From Guyanagaster necrorhizus (Eukaryota; Basidiomycota; Agaricomycetes; Agaricales; Physalacriaceae), in assembly GCF_019112545.1 (NCBI RefSeq), contig NW_025064881.1, positions 508,530 to 572,529 of the forward strand: a DNA stretch of 64,000 bases. Reading direction: 5' to 3'. The notes under the pieces were generated by a model. The model was not told the DNA's origin. It saw nothing but the letters and a program-made list of their open reading frames with translations, and searched no databases. Shown in pieces: positions 46,030-59,000 of this stretch (the first letter of the stretch is position 1; every line of letters starts with the position of its first letter). The position numbers were made by a program, and so were the translations under genes.

Positions 46030-47838
46030 ATGGGCTCTCTAGCAACCCTCAGACCGATTGTGCCATTCATCTATGACCCATCTGTCAGTTCCCTCCTCGA
46101 GGAAGAAGACAGCAGTGACAAGGGCGATGAGGAGGATAGTGGGAGCCTCTTTAGGCTCAAACAACTCATGGAATATGCTGATGAAGAAACTGATGAAGAA
46201 GTGCTGAAAGAAGAAATAGAGCAGACAAGGGGAAAGGAATATCAGGGACTATATGAGCAAGAAATACTCTTTTTATAGAGAGACACTCACTGGCAGGCCA
46301 TGCCCCTAGGACAAAAGTATAAATATGCAGATAGTACTGAAAAACAAGATATTTTACAGTATATCACGACAAAGTATGCCTGGGAGAAATATGGCCAACA
46401 GCATCCAGAGGATCCCCTCCAGCTGATACCCCTTTATCAACCAAAGAACTAACTCTGACAAATGCTGAGCTCCCCACCCATTCTGCCAAAACAGGCTGTA
46501 TACACAGCACTGTCTATCTACAGTCAGGCCAAAATATTGGACCCATCAATCTGAAACATGGCAATTTGGCTCACCAGGATCTGATACCAGCTGACTCTCT
46601 CAGTACAAAGGCATGAGAAACCCCCAAACCCATGGACCAGCAAGGGAAGCTGACTCTTAGAGGCCCAGCCTCTGCCAGACAAAGCCACATGGAGTGATGC
46701 AGGGAAGGAACCAGTAAAAGACAACCCTGAAGCCATTTGGCTATGGTTTACTGTTCAAAATAGTGTTATTGTTCTCAAAGAAGCCACACCTCAGGGGAGC
46801 CCAATCACTGATAACAACTCCCTTCACTCCTTTTCTGGACCCCCATATGAGTGGGGTTGGCTCTCATTCTTGAAATGGCCTAACCCAATGGGCATTTTAT
46901 CTGATAATGCTACCATTCTACAGTATCAATCTGACTTACTTTGAAAACCACACTCTTTCAAGAGAGCCTCAGATGACATCGACTAATTCCTGGTTGATTG
47001 CAAATAATACTTTGAAGTTTATATTAGATATCTCAGCACTAACATGAACAAAGTCATTTTTGCCATCTCTTATCTTGAGAAGAAGGCAAAGACCTGGTAG
47101 ATTTTGATATCTCTGAACTTCTGATCAATGACTTGGGGGCACTACTAATACCCCTTATGGCTGGTTTTTAAACAAATGCTGTATGACAAGTTCATTGATC
47201 CAGCAGTGCAGGAGGTGCACAAGCAGAAAATCAAAGAGTATCAGATGGGAGAGAAAGCAGCTATGGACTATTTTGATGAGCTAGAACACCTCACAAAGCT
47301 TGCCAGAATTTGAGATGACATAGCAAACAATAGATGGATGGTCAAAGCCCTCAAGAGAGGTGTCCTCTCCTTGTACATCACAATGATTTCTGCAATCAGC
47401 ATTAAAGTGTTAATGCTAGTTGGATACAATGAATGGAAGGAGAGGATCATTGAGATGTACAAGAAGCGACAAAGACAGAAAGCAGAATCATCGACACTAT
47501 AAGACTATATCAAGAAGCTGACCTCATCAACCTCAAACAAGTCAGGGCAAACTGCCAGGAGATTATCAGGATCCTCGATGACCCTCACCTATGGAAGCCA
47601 GAAGACCAGAACAGGCACCACATACACCAGAACTGGAAAACCAATGGACATTGACCAGATGAAGAAAGAGAGCAAATGCTTCAATTGTGGACAAAAGGGC
47701 CACATAGCAAAGGACTGTCTGAAGAAGAAATGAACTTGCAAAGACATTAGAGCACAGATAGCTGAGCTACAGAAAGAAGACAAGGAGCTCAGGAAGGAGA
47801 CCAAAGTGGAGGAGGTAAAAGACAGAGCCAACCAGTGA
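46030..47838 (+). pseudogene. Element F gag (decayed)
   Basis: ATG 46,030 aligns with A's 18,888. Acidic N-terminus (SVSSLLEEEDSSDKGDEED), matrix-like LKEEIEQTRGKEYQGLYEQ, capsid near 46,890-47,480, knuckle CFNCGQKGHIAKDC (about 47,680-47,720), end at TGA 47,836. The frame is that of A; stops are mostly TGA/TAG. Confidence 0.82.
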
Positions 47839-50800
47839 GCAATTTCACTGGATCAGCTGGAAAATATGGTGTGCCATTAGCAGCTGCTGGTTGGACTGAT
47901 AGTTCCTCTGTAGTTACAAGAGTATTCAAAGAGCATTCGAATATACCTCTGATTGCACACAAATGAGAATCACAAACTAAACCAGCTCAAATGCCTTCAG
48001 GCTGAACAGAGACAGAGAGTCCCATTCATTGGCTCAAACCATTCAATATGGAATGGACCTGGAGGGCCATCAAGAATGCCAGAGATGAAACTATGGCAAA
48101 AGCCATGCTTAAAAACTGGATCCACTGAACTTGAGCAGAAGAAGTGATTGATGAGATGATAGAAGGAATGAGAAAGGCTGAGCAACATCAAGCCCTGGAG
48201 TGGCTCGACAAGCTTTGTGGACTGTGCAAGTTCATTCACTGGTCCAAGACACTAGGCCGAGATTTAGTCTCTAAAGCTGAAATTGAGATGCTCACATCTC
48301 AATCTGTCCACACAGTAACCACTCTGATTAACAGTGATTGCACCAGAAGCTCTATTAATTGTGCTTTTGTCAATAAGCACAAACTCCCAACCCAGGCCAC
48401 AGCAGCTTCAATCCCAGTCTATAATGCAGACAGAACCAAGAATCAGGCTGATTTGATCATTGAATTTGTAGAACTCAGACTCACAATCAGCAATCATTCT
48501 GAGCAGATCGACTTGGCAGTTACAGACCTTGGAACCAAAGAAATCTTCCTTGGTCACAATTGGTTAATATGCCACAACCCACTGATAAACTGAAAAACAG
48601 AGAGGATCATGTTCGCAAGATACCAATGTTGAAAGATACCATTTCAATTATCCAACAAGGACTCAGAAGATCAGTGGGATGAAGAGATGGAAGATGGAGA
48701 GACTATCCTCACCATTGACCTCCAATAGAAACTACATATTCATGCTGTTCATCATGCCAACAACCTAGCCACTAAAGCCAATGAAGGCAAGGAGGGGAGA
48801 ACCTTTGAAGAAATAGTGTCTGAGTGAGCCTATGACTTTCAGGATCTATTTGAAAAGGAGAGCTTCAATGAACTACCAGAGCTAAAACCCTGAGACTATG
48901 TGATCGAGCTGATCCCTAATGCTAATGCCAATCTCAACTGTAAGACATACCCTCTTGGAAGTAATAAACAACAGGAATTGGACCACTTCCTGGACAAAAA
49001 TCTGTCCAGTGGATAAATCTGACCATCCAAGTCCCTGATGACCTTCCCATTCTTCTTTGTCAAAAAGAAGGATGGCAAGCTTCCACCAGTCCAAGACTAC
49101 CAAAAGCTTAATGAAATGACTATTAAAAACCGATATCTATTGCCCCTGATCTCAGAACTGATGGACAAACTCCAAGAAGCCAAATATTACACCAAACTTG
49201 ATGTCAGATAGGGATATAACAATGTCTGAATAAAAGAAGGAGACAAGTGGAAGGCTGCCTTCAGGACAAATCGAGGACTGTTTGAGCCCACAGTCATGTT
49301 CTTTAGGCTCACCAACTCTCCCACAACTTTTCAATGGATGATGAATGATATCTTTAAAGATCTCATTGCCACTGGAAAAGTCACCATCTATCTTGACAAT
49401 ATTCTCATCATGTCCAGAACAAATGAGGAGCACAGAAAGTTAGTATAACAAGTACTGACTCTCATGAGGAAACACAAGCTGTTTCTCAAAGCAGAAAAAT
49501 GTGAATTTGAGGTGCTCAAAACTGAGTACCTCAGAGTCATCATTAGCAAGAGAAGTATTCAGGTGGATCCTGTCAAGATGGCAGGAGTGATAGAGTGGCC
49601 TGAGCCAATCAAAAAGAAGAAGTTGCAATTCTTCCTTGGTTTCACAAACTTCTATCGACAGTTCATCCAAGATTACAGCAGGATCATCTGACTGATGACA
49701 CAATTGACCAGTAATGCTCCTTGGGCTTGGAGGCACTCTCAGCAAGCTACCTTCAATAACCTGAAGTGATGACTAGCCAAAGATGTTGTATTGGCCATTT
49801 CTACTCAAAAAGAAAGATTCCAAGTAGAGGCCAACTTCAGTGAAGGTGCTATTGGAGCAGTGCTTTCCCAAGAACAGGGTGGGAAATAGCACCTGGTCAC
49901 ATTCTTATTTAAAGTGCTCACAATCACTGAATGGAACTATGAAATATATGACAAGGAGCTTCTTGCCATCATGCTTGCATTAAAAGAATGACAACACTAT
50001 TTGATCAGAGCTGATGAGATTTTTGAAATCTGAACCAATCACCAGAATTTGCGATATTTCCAACAACCACAAAAATTAAACTGCTGACAAGCAAGATGGG
50101 TCACTAAACTCAGCCAGTATCAATACACATTACATCACAAAGCAGAAATGGCAAACAAAAAGGCAGATCTTCTTAGCCAATGGGCAGATCATGACCAAAG
50201 AGGAGATGACAATCATGAGGTGACATTACTATGACCTGAACACTTCAGAGCCATGATAATGCCAACAGAGAAGGAAATTCATGAGCAGATCAAAAGCATG
50301 ACTCATAATAACCACAAATGAGACTAACAAGTGGCCCCATCTCTCAACCATAAATAAGACATGACAAAAGAGGAAGAGCTAATTTGATATGATGAGCAAA
50401 TCTACATTTCCTAAGACAAGAAACTACATGACAAGATCATTGCCATCTATCATGATTACACCACTGCTGGTCATTCTAGCATCGCCAAAACTAAGGAGTT
50501 AGTACTATGGGAGTACTGGTGGCCCAAAATAGGCAATGATATCACCAAATATGTTAAAGCATGCGAGATCTGTCAATGAGGCAAATCATCGACACAGGCC
50601 CAGACTGCACTGCTCTATCTGAATGAGGTCCCATCATCACTGTGGACCCACATTTCTGTTGACATGATCACAGGACTACTGGACTATAACAGCTATGATA
50701 TGATTATCATCATCATTAATTGATTCTCTAAAGCAATCATCTCAATTGCTTGTTCCATAGAACTGTCTTTTGAGAGATGGGTAAAAATCCTGTGAGATGA

Positions 50801-51719
50801 GGTGTATGCTAAATATAGCATGCCTCAGGTGGTTATCTCAGACAGGGGACTACAATTTGTCTCTAAGTTCTTAGACGATCTCTACTGTCTCCTGCATATC
50901 AAAAGAAATGCATCTACTGCATATCACCCTCAAACTGATAGACAAACAGAACACATGAACCAAGAAGTGGAGAAATACCTCTGCCTCTTTATTAACTATC
51001 ACCAAGATGACTGAGTAGAATGGCTGGCACTCACTGCCTTCCAACACAATAATCAGGTACACTCAGCAACTAGAAAAACACCATTCTTTGTCAATCATGG
51101 ATGACATCCATATATCACACATAGAGAGTGACACCAAACAACAACTCCTGCATCTATGGATTTTGCAAACACCATGAAAAAAATTCACATGGAAACTAAA
51201 GCTGCCCTAAAAAAAGCTGCCACAGAAATGAAAAAACAATATGACAAACACTGCTGCCCAGAACATGAATATCTCCACAATGACAAGATTTGGTTGGATA
51301 CCACCAATCTTCATCTCTCATGTCCAAAACATAAATTATCAGACAAACAAACTGGCCTCTTCCAGATAATCTCAAAAGTCAGTGCCAGTGCCTACAAACT
51401 CTGTTTACCCACTACTTGGAAAGTTTATAATGTCTTCAATGAGATATTATTAAGCCCCTATATTGCACTAGCATTCCTAAATCAGGAACATCCACCACCT
51501 CTGCCCTCTGACCTCATTGACAATAAAAAACACTATAAAGTTGACCAAGTTCTAAACCACAAATTATGAAAGGTCAAAGCAAGAGGAGAGAGATTTATGA
51601 CAACAGTTGACTACCTGGTCAGCTGAAAGAGCTACAGACCTGAATCCAACCAGTGGGTAAACAAAAAACTAATGAGCGCTGATGATGCTATACATGACTA
51701 TGAATTATCCTTAAATTAA
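47760..51719 (+). pseudogene. Element F pol (decayed)
   Basis: Same order as A: protease (TLINSDCTRSSIN, about 48,320; DSGCT degraded to NSDCT), RT (catalytic YLDN at about 49,390 for YLDD), RNase H (VEANFSEGAIGAVL, YDKELLAI), integrase (zinc site about 50,470-50,580; SDRG about 50,840; TEHMNQE about 50,945), post-integrase region 51,156-51,569, chromodomain to TAA 51,717. Both protease and RT catalytic Asp changes are G-to-A, so the products would be inactive even without the stops. Confidence 0.88.
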
Positions 51720-51752
51720 GCCATCAGGATGATGGTCTTAAGGAGGGGGTAA

Positions 51753-52216
51753 TATTATGATTTTCCCATTCTTTTCCTCAGTCAACCTCTATTTATGCTT
51801 AGTCAGAACACTAGAATGAGTGCTTAGGGCTGAGGGACAAAGGCTTAGTCATCACAAACAGCCAAGTCTGTTATTGTCTTTCAATGCAACAGCATTGCCT
51901 GGCAATACACAAGCAACCTTTTATGTATGATAATGATGCTTAAGGACAAAGAGCACAACAGACAGAAATACACAATAAGTAGTAGTATTATTAGCAGATC
52001 ATATACAGTATTTAAAGCCACTCACTCTTGCTGGTAATCTCCAGCTTTGAGCTAAAGTTTATATCATCTCATTCTACTCTTGAGCTAGTCACACAAAGCC
52101 TTGAAGCACAAGGAGTCAATGCTGGTACACACAAGTGAACTCTAATGGAAGGCTCAAATGTGAAGCCACATTAGTTTATCATGTGCTAGTTGATCACATG
52201 CAGCTTGAGTCTAACA
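51753..52216 (+). repeat. Element F 3' LTR
   Basis: 464 bp; the first dinucleotide reads TA instead of TG (G to A). Many differences from the 5' copy are TG/CA swaps at one former CpG. Confidence 0.9.
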
Positions 52217-52221
52217 TGAGA

Positions 52222-52320
52222 CAGATGATGGGATGTCTTCCATGGAAAACATGTTGTGATGAGTAGGCTGGGTTTGTTCAGGATCAGCTTCTGTGAGTTG
52301 GGTAAATGTGGTGGATATGA
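52222..52320 (-). pseudogene. Element E gag N-terminal codons
   Basis: The minus strand matches the first ~35 codons of E' gag (4,855 onward), including the MFSMED-like stretch near 52,255. The start codon is lost: ATG in E' reads ATA here. Rejoins the gag at 44,052 once F is removed. Confidence 0.7.
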
Positions 52321-52344
52321 TAAAAGTTTCAACTCAAGAGTTTG

Positions 52345-52355
52345 AGTTTGAATAT
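52345..52355 (-). promoter_or_regulatory. Element E primer-binding site
   Basis: Plus-strand AGTTTGAATAT. Its exact complement ATATTCAAACT lies in the LTR at 52,589-52,599, downstream (minus sense) of a TATATAAAGCC box. Confidence 0.7.
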
Positions 52356-52357
52356 AC

Positions 52358-52854
52358 TATTAGGAACATGCCAATTGCCTGGGCTTGAGTGCACATGTGG
52401 AGACCAGCAGAGCATGTGGACATCAACAAAGCTATTGGCAATGTCTCTCTTGAGTCAGACCCAAGGATTTGAATAGACAGAATGGAGTTCTGTTAGTGGA
52501 GTGAAGGGTATCCTTCAGAGTGGAGTCTATCAGACAAGATAAAGGGGAGTTGGAAGTGAGTACAAAGTGTGAATGGCTATCCAAGTTGATATTCAAACTG
52601 AGTAGTTACAATGGTTATACATGGCTTTATATACTAATAGTAGCTAATTCCAAGTTGAGTTCCATTGGGTTCTGATATCAATATTCACTACTGAGTTCAG
52701 AGTCTAGATATTACAATATGAAATATAGATATGAAATGATAATGGTGAAAATAAATTTAATAGGTAATAGGGAGTGGTTGGAGTCTGATGGGTTTCTGTG
52801 ATTGAATCTGTGGTTGGTTGAGGTGATACAGAGGCCAGCAGCATGCATGTAACA
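52358..52854 (-). repeat. Element E 5' LTR
   Basis: 497 bp partner of 36,711-37,207, with TG/CA swaps between the two. Confidence 0.88.
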
Positions 52855-52913
52855 GACTATGACAAATATAAAAAAAATTATTGTAAAGTAGTGCAGTCTA
52901 TATCTCTATAAAC

Positions 52914-54773
52914 ATGTCTCCTAAACCAACATGAAAACCACATGCTAAATCTGGAAATCTATATGAGCATACAAAACAGAAGGAGAAAGTTCCAATGTAC
53001 ACATGATCAGCTCAGCCTTCAAAGCAGATCTCCCACCCACACTTCACAACAGAAGACTGGCTTGTAGTATTCAAATATGTTGATAACCATCCTTTCTATC
53101 AACATGCTGATATTGTGGCACATTTTGCCAACTGAAAGGAAGGTGCACTGCTCTTTACCCAACTAACTCTTTCACAGAAACTGGCATCTCATACAAAAAT
53201 TGAACAGCATGCAAATGAGAATTCTAATGCACTATCATCCAAAAAGTCTCATATTACCACCTGATCTGATGTAGAATATGCTGTTGCATTCTGGTATCAG
53301 AATATACAGCTCCAAGATGAGACTGTGACCAGTGCAATGCTGATAGAGAAGCAAAATCAGATTGAAAATCTGATAAATATTCCAGAGGATCAGTGTTTGA
53401 AAGGAGAGAGATGATTGAGATCATTCTGCAAGACATGAAAGATTCAGGAGGTTTAGCAGCATGGAGAAGCAGGCTCAGTAGATATAATGGCAGTGGAAAA
53501 AGAACATGTGTGCCTTCACAGCATTATGGTGAAATATGTGATGCAGGACAGATAGAATATTGATGAATCTGGTCTTATCATCTTTGCCATCCCAGATCAT
53601 ACCTTGGCATCTGGTCCTATGAGTGGACAGAAACAGGACAAGTTCTGCATCACTATGTGTTTTGTTATGAATGCAGATGGGAGTGAGCAGATGCCAGTTG
53701 TTTTCATTGGAAAATCAAAGCAACCATGGTATTTCAAAAAAAAGAGTCTAACAGCAATAGGATTCTATTATCAGAATAACAAGAAGGTCTGAATGACAAG
53801 CAAAATATTTACAGAGTGGGTGAAGATGTTTGATTTAAAGATGAAGAGAGAGATGTGACAGGTTCTGCTGACTTTAGACAACTTTTAAGAGCATTCCATT
53901 GCTTATACATTCTATAACACAAAGCTGGAGTTCTTTAAGCCAAATATGACTCTATATGTCCAGCCACTAGATGCTGGTATTATCCACTGCTTTAAGACAC
54001 ATTATCAGAATGCCATATATATCTGTGCACTTGATTTCAATGATCTTAGAGAGTCTGAGTTCTTCAAGCTTAATTTCCTTGAAGCTATGACTATTGCTCA
54101 TAATGCTTAGGCAAATGTCAGCAGTGAAACAATAGCAAACTGCTGGAAACACACTGGTGTAATGCCTGACAATGCACCTGAGTCACAGTCCACCACACCA
54201 TCCAATGATTTCTAAGATGCTTCACTCTTCAAGTCTGCATGGAACTTTGTTTGTGACTTTGCTTCAACAGACAAATACATACTTCCAGGTATTGAACAGG
54301 CATTGCAGGATCTGCTTAGAAACCAATATGCTGATGCTTACTGGCATCCTGCTCTTATGGCTGTTATGAATGCAGAGAACAATGTTGGTAAAGCACTGGA
54401 GGCAGTCAATCAGTTGGCTCCTTTGTCACAGTCAAAAATGAACACACCTTCCACTCAAATTGCCCCCATTCAACAGCTCCAGATAGCAGAGATAATGTTG
54501 AAGGACCACCTTGTCAAATTGAAACAACAAAATCACATGTTTGGTCCCATTCCAACCATTGAAGAGATAGTTAACTCTATTGCAGAAGAGTATACTGAAG
54601 ATCTTAAGGCAATGCTAACAGATAAGGAGATTGTTGCTGCTGTCAAGCATGATATTGCAGTAGAAAATAGGGAAATAACTGTCATTGATGATGATAAGGA
54701 GGAAGAAGGGAAAGAGGAGGGTGAGAAAGAACAGATCTTAATAACTACAAGAGAAGGATTTGAGCTTATTTAA
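52914..54773 (+). pseudogene. pogo transposase (DDE, decayed)
   Basis: One frame from ATG 52,914 to TAA 54,771, 620 codons, with about 13 internal stops and no frameshift. The N-terminal DNA-binding part includes FTTEDWLVVFKYVDNHPFYQ. The catalytic core has NIDESGL (first Asp, about 53,563), LTLDNF (second, about 53,875) and VQPLDAGIIHCFKTHY (third, about 53,968), giving a 30-residue second spacing typical of pogo/Fot1. The C-terminus is Glu/Asp-rich. The domain order and 3' position fit the surrounding TIRs. Confidence 0.88.
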
Positions 54774-54911
54774 AAGCTGGAGGTATTTTATGTTTCACAA
54801 GGTGATCAAGATAGATTAATACCACAGCTGAGGAAGTTGAGAGGATCATTATTCAAGAAGATGCATGGAAAGCTGATCTAAAAGCTGCTGACAGTATTTT
54901 GGGGCAATAAT

Positions 54912-55376
54912 TGTTATGATTTTTCCTTTCTCTCCTTAGACTAACCCCTATTTATGCTTAGTCAGAGCACTAAAAAAAGTGCTTAAGACCATGAGATAAA
55001 GGCTTAGTCATCACAACTAGCCAAGCCCATCATTGTCTTTTGATGCAACAACATTGTCTGACAATGCACAATCATCCTTTTATATATGGTAGTGATGCTC
55101 AAGGACAATGAGCACCAAGACAGAGATATGCACAATAAGTATGTAGTATTATTAGCAAACCTTGTACAGTATTTAAGGAGCTTGCTCTTGCTGGTAAATC
55201 CCCAGCTTCAAGCTAAAGTTTATTCTATCTCATTCTACTCTTGAGCTAATCACACAAAGCCTTGAAGCACAAGGAGTCAATATTGATACATACAGTGAAC
55301 TCTAACAGAAGGCTCAAATGCAAAGTTACATTAGTTTATCACATGCTAGTTGATCACATGCAGCTTGAGCCTAACA
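54912..55376 (+). mobile_element. Solo LTR G
   Basis: 465 bp, TGTTATG to CCTAACA, related to the F LTR, flanked by a perfect ATAAT duplication (54,907-54,911; 55,377-55,381). Inserted just after the pogo transposase. Confidence 0.92.
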
Positions 55377-55465
55377 ATAATGATGTTATCACATAAGTCA
55401 CATATCACATCATATGCTATTTTGGTTTTATATAAATCTATAAATGCATATGGTTTTAATGTCTC

Positions 55466-55496
55466 CTGACCATATGCATTGTGAGATAGTCAACTG
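55466..55496 (-). repeat. pogo right terminal inverted repeat
   Basis: Ends ...TGAGATAGTCAACTG followed by TA; complement of the left end. The ~85 bp before it hold AT-rich subterminal DNA with a second ATGCATATGGTTTTA motif, also present near the left end (about 36,597). Confidence 0.85.
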
Positions 55497-55498
55497 TA

Positions 55499-56105
55499 TT
55501 CATATCCTCTATTTGGCTTATATGAGTCCACTGTTTCTGATTCAGCAGACTGAGGCTTGCTTTCTTCAAGGCTGTATGCATCAACTCTAAAAATGATCTG
55601 ACTGATGTCCTGCTCTTAAATCAAAGGGCTTCAGGGTGGGCTGGCCACATCTCTGATTGGAGATTAGCTTGTATAGCCATTGTCTTCTCATACTGACTCT
55701 CTCCTATCAGAGGTGGCCAGTCAGATAATGAGAGGGGGATTCAAATTCTTCTCTTCCACTTCATACACTTCTGGGTCTTAGAGATTGGATAATGTAATTT
55801 GTGCTGCTGGTGTTTGAGGGCTCTGAGGCTGATGGCTGAATGATGATGCTCTCCTGACTCAGGAGTGTGTGGAGTGCTGGTTGGAGGGCTCAACAAAGAA
55901 AATCCACTCTTTGCCAGTTCTGCCACTCCTCTAGTTCTCTTTTTTTTCTTCTTCATTCCCTCAGTAATCATATGATATGATATCTGACAATTCCTGTTAC
56001 TGTGATGAACAGGCAAGCATCTACAATAGAGATAGTGATGATGTTTCTGAGTATGAGTTTCATATGCTAGTTCTAAGCAAAGTGCTATTGGACTGGAGTA
56101 TGTGA
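55499..56105 (-). pseudogene. Element D ORF1, 5' part
   Basis: Minus-strand region between the D primer site and the pogo insertion. A 91-codon frame (56,016-55,741) is basic and Pro/Ser/His-rich. No membrane-like segment is clear, unlike A/F/I/M. It continues at 36,493. Confidence 0.45.
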
Positions 56106-56118
56106 AGTCTTAAGCTAA
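56106..56118 (-). promoter_or_regulatory. Element D primer-binding site
   Basis: Plus-strand AGTCTTAAGCTAA; the LTR copy TTAGCTCAAGACT (56,342-56,354) complements it with one transition. Confidence 0.65.
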
Positions 56119-56119
56119 T

Positions 56120-56706
56120 TGTTAGACTTCCACTAACACTCACAAATCTCTAGCACTGCTTTCATCAGAGTCCAATTCTAGATGCTAAGTCTAGATCTGG
56201 TTTCAATATAGAAGTATGATGAGATATGCTATAAGAGTTTTGTAGAGAGGAATAGAGAGTTGTAGCTGGTAGATATAGTCTGCTGTTGTGGCAAGAGTAT
56301 TCACACCAGGTAGTCAGAGAGTGTAGTAGGTGTGTTAAACCTTAGCTCAAGACTAGGGTATATCAGTATGTATTACTGTCTTACATACTGTCTAAAAAAC
56401 TCTATATCCTACAGGTGACTATTGTCTGCTTTTCATGCCCTCTTTTCATACTCTCTGCTTATTGTCTGAGATAACAATGACTGTGCTCTTGCTTTTGTTT
56501 ATTATTGTCACTTTGCTATATTATCACTATAGTGAGTTTCCCATATGCCACAGTTTCCATTGTGTTCAAGATGTAAAATAGTGATAGTTACCATATTGTT
56601 TCTTGTCATCTTATTGTGTATTGATGAATAAAGTGTAGCTATAGTGTCATCATATCTTCATCATCAAGCATTGGCAGGTCATGATTTAAAGGCAAAAATT
56701 GTAACA
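56120..56706 (-). repeat. Element D 5' LTR
   Basis: 587 bp, same length as the 3' LTR at 11,693-12,279, with mostly transition differences. Confidence 0.88.
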
Positions 56707-56711
56707 TCTGT

Positions 56712-57981
56712 CCACAGGCCAAAGGGTTTGAACCTCTGCCATCTATAGCACTGTATATCACAAATACCTCAAAAACTCAAAATAGTGCCCTTCAGACACT
56801 GCTCTCTTATTCTCAAATTAGAGCACAATCCAAAACCTCTTATCAAATTGAACTCAAGTCTCTTGCAAGCTTCTGTGTCTCACTCAGTTCTCAAATCTCT
56901 CTCAATGATATCAATAATAGGTTTATTCTCTCACCCAAAGTTACAAACACAAACTCAGAGCTAAGGTGCAAGGCTTTCTGTGCCTAATACACTGCAACTG
57001 TGAGGGGTTGGAAACTTCTATTCTACTCATACAATGTGGTATTTAAATACTCTACTGTGATACTTACTAATACAACCTTACTATAGTATCTTCAAAGTGC
57101 AGGACTCTGTGCCAGATCTTGTGGGTATTATTTGCAGGCATATCACAGTTGCCACACTTATTCTGCTCTGGGCCAGAACTGTGCCCACTGTTCTCTTGCT
57201 AGCTGACATTGGCTAGCTGGCCTAGCCAGGTCTGCTCACTTTCTTATTTCTCTGGTGAAGCATTCTGATACTGAAGAACTGTTTCAGACTCCTGGAGTTA
57301 TCTCTCATATCTAGAGTCAGCCACAATGACTATGTCCTCTTTCTCAGTGTTCAGACATTCCATCTGACTCACAATATGTGCCACTTCTGGTCTGACATGC
57401 ATCTATTAATCCATCCAATGGGTATATGTCATACCTCAGTATGATGCAGAGTCTCTTACAGTGCTATATGTGCTAAGGCACTATAATTATGCATGCAAGT
57501 CTCTGAGTGCTAAGCATGCTATTCATTCTTTGATAGTATTTCTCTACTTATTACTTTGTTGTCATCATTCTATTTCTCTGTTCAACACCCAGTTATTCAG
57601 ATATCTTTCTTTGGGCCTTAGTTCTCTGTTCTAAAGCATGTCCCATCAGTACATCACTGGCTGTGCATTCTTGATCAATGTGATCAGGATTGCTGATCAT
57701 ATTTTGATTATATTCTTTTTATTTTTAGCATGTCTTCTTGTGATGATATTAGCATGTTTAGGGCCAAGTGCTAGGACCTCATATGCAGTCTAACCCCTCT
57801 GGTATTAGTCTATCACTAGGCTATGCACTCTGCTTATTGTTGCTTCAGTTTAGCATTATAATAGCTATGTTTCTTTATGCTCTAGTCCTATTTTTAGTTA
57901 CATGCTTAGTGGACTGGAATATAATCCATGTATTCTCAGATTTTACAATTTTGCATGTCTGAACATGAGGAGAGTATATTA
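56712..57981 (+). mobile_element. LTR-like unit H, right part
   Basis: Continues H after element D; homologous to C from about 26,050 to its end at 27,291. It ends GAGAGTATATTA where C ends GAGGGTGTGTCA (differences all G-to-A or C-to-T), followed by CTGT. Confidence 0.78.
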
Positions 57982-57985
57982 CTGT

Positions 57986-59000
57986 AGGTGGCACAAAAAT
58001 CTTCAACTCCTGACTTCCATCAGATGCAGACCTTGGCAGTGACAGAGTCTATCAGCATATTATTGAAGTTGTGGAATGCTACCAGCAAGGACTCTGAAGG
58101 ACAGACTTTGCCAGTACAGAAGAATTCTGAGAGTGGATCAAAGCTGAATAAGGAAAAACAGTCATAGAGATCTGATGCAGCTGGAAAAAAGAAGCAGGGC
58201 CAATCTCTGATCTCAGTCTTGAATCCCAAATAGAGATTTGATCCCTTTACTAAGAGTCAGATTGGGCCAGATCTATATTCAGGGCCAGACATGCCTCCAC
58301 ACTATCTCTCAGCTCTAATCTCAGCACTCTCCTATCCACCTATAGGATTAGACCCTCAGAATCCATCTATACTACTGATAATGCAATCCAGTGACTCCTC
58401 AGAGAAAGAGTTGCTGGATTATTCCTCAATGATAATAAGTTCATCCACTGAGTCCACCTCTATCACCAGCAATTGGAGAGATGTGCAGAGTAAACTAGAA
58501 AGGGGGAGCAGTCTCCAGTCATGGAACCCTTTCAACCTCAACAACAGCCTTCTCCTCAGGCTGGACTCAGTCAACTTGGAAGATTCTCCAGTGACTCTGA
58601 AAGCAGCTGAGGATCCACAGATCTTTGCTCAGTCTGACCCTCTCAATCTGGATGACTCAAAAGGATGGACAGAAACACTGGAAGAGCTGTAACAAATAAG
58701 GGAAGACAAATTTAGGCAGGTATTCAGAGATAGAGTAGCTGCAATAAAGGCAGACATAACCTGAGAGATGACTCATTTAGATCACAAATACTTGCAAGCA
58801 GATAACACTGAATGAATTGATATTTTACAGTATGCAGCCATTGAACAGGCCATTTATATATACAATCAGACTTACTCTGAATACCTGATCATGCTGGCAT
58901 TACCACCATACTGGTCCAAGTATGAACTACAACTAATGCTGAATACACTCATGGTTCAGCTCAAACAAGCCATATACACAGCCCCATCAGTCTGAACAAT
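57986..59000 (+). pseudogene. Element I ORF1 3' part / gag N-terminus
   Basis: Resumes element I after H. A 133-codon frame at 58,291-58,692 is Ser/Pro/Leu-rich with an acidic end. It is followed by matrix-like remnants (EQAIYIYNQTYSEYL near 58,845-58,890) corresponding to A gag's EYAWREYG region. The exact ORF1/gag border is not resolvable. Confidence 0.5.

Larger units (their letters stand above)
44053..52216 (+). mobile_element. Ty3/gypsy element F (family of A, decayed)
   Basis: 8,164 bp flanked by a perfect TGAGA duplication (44,048-44,052; 52,217-52,221). LTRs, primer site, ORF1, gag and pol align with A end to end, but most CpGs have become TpG or CpA and all frames are broken. Some CpGs survive, often in TCGA. 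Inserted in element E gag; deepest element of the nest. Confidence 0.93.
36711..52854 (-). mobile_element. Ty3/gypsy (Tf1-like) element E with antisense gene
   Basis: Two 497-bp LTRs flanked by a perfect GACTA duplication (36,706-36,710; 52,855-52,859). Minus-strand gag-pol with chromodomain, interrupted by element F at 44,053-52,216. Net length about 7.98 kb. A plus-strand gene lies between pol and the 3' LTR. Inserted in the pogo transposon. Confidence 0.9.
36496..55496 (+). mobile_element. pogo-type (Tc1/mariner) DNA transposon, split by E and G
   Basis: Terminal inverted repeats CAGTTGACTATCTCA (36,496-36,510, and complement ending at 55,496), extending through AATGCAT, each flanked by TA (36,494-36,495; 55,497-55,498). 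Element E lies between the left end and the transposase, solo LTR G between the transposase and the right end. Net length about 2.38 kb. It is inserted in element D. Confidence 0.88.
11693..56706 (-). mobile_element. Ty3/gypsy element D (split by three insertions)
   Basis: Two 587-bp LTRs (11,693-12,279 and 56,120-56,706) are nearly identical and flanked by CCTGT (11,688-11,692) and TCTGT (56,707-56,711), a 5-bp duplication with one C/T change. Between them lie, in minus order, ORF1/gag pieces, protease, RT-integrase and a chromodomain. B, N and the pogo transposon interrupt it. Removing them leaves about 7.76 kb, a normal size for this group. Confidence 0.85.
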
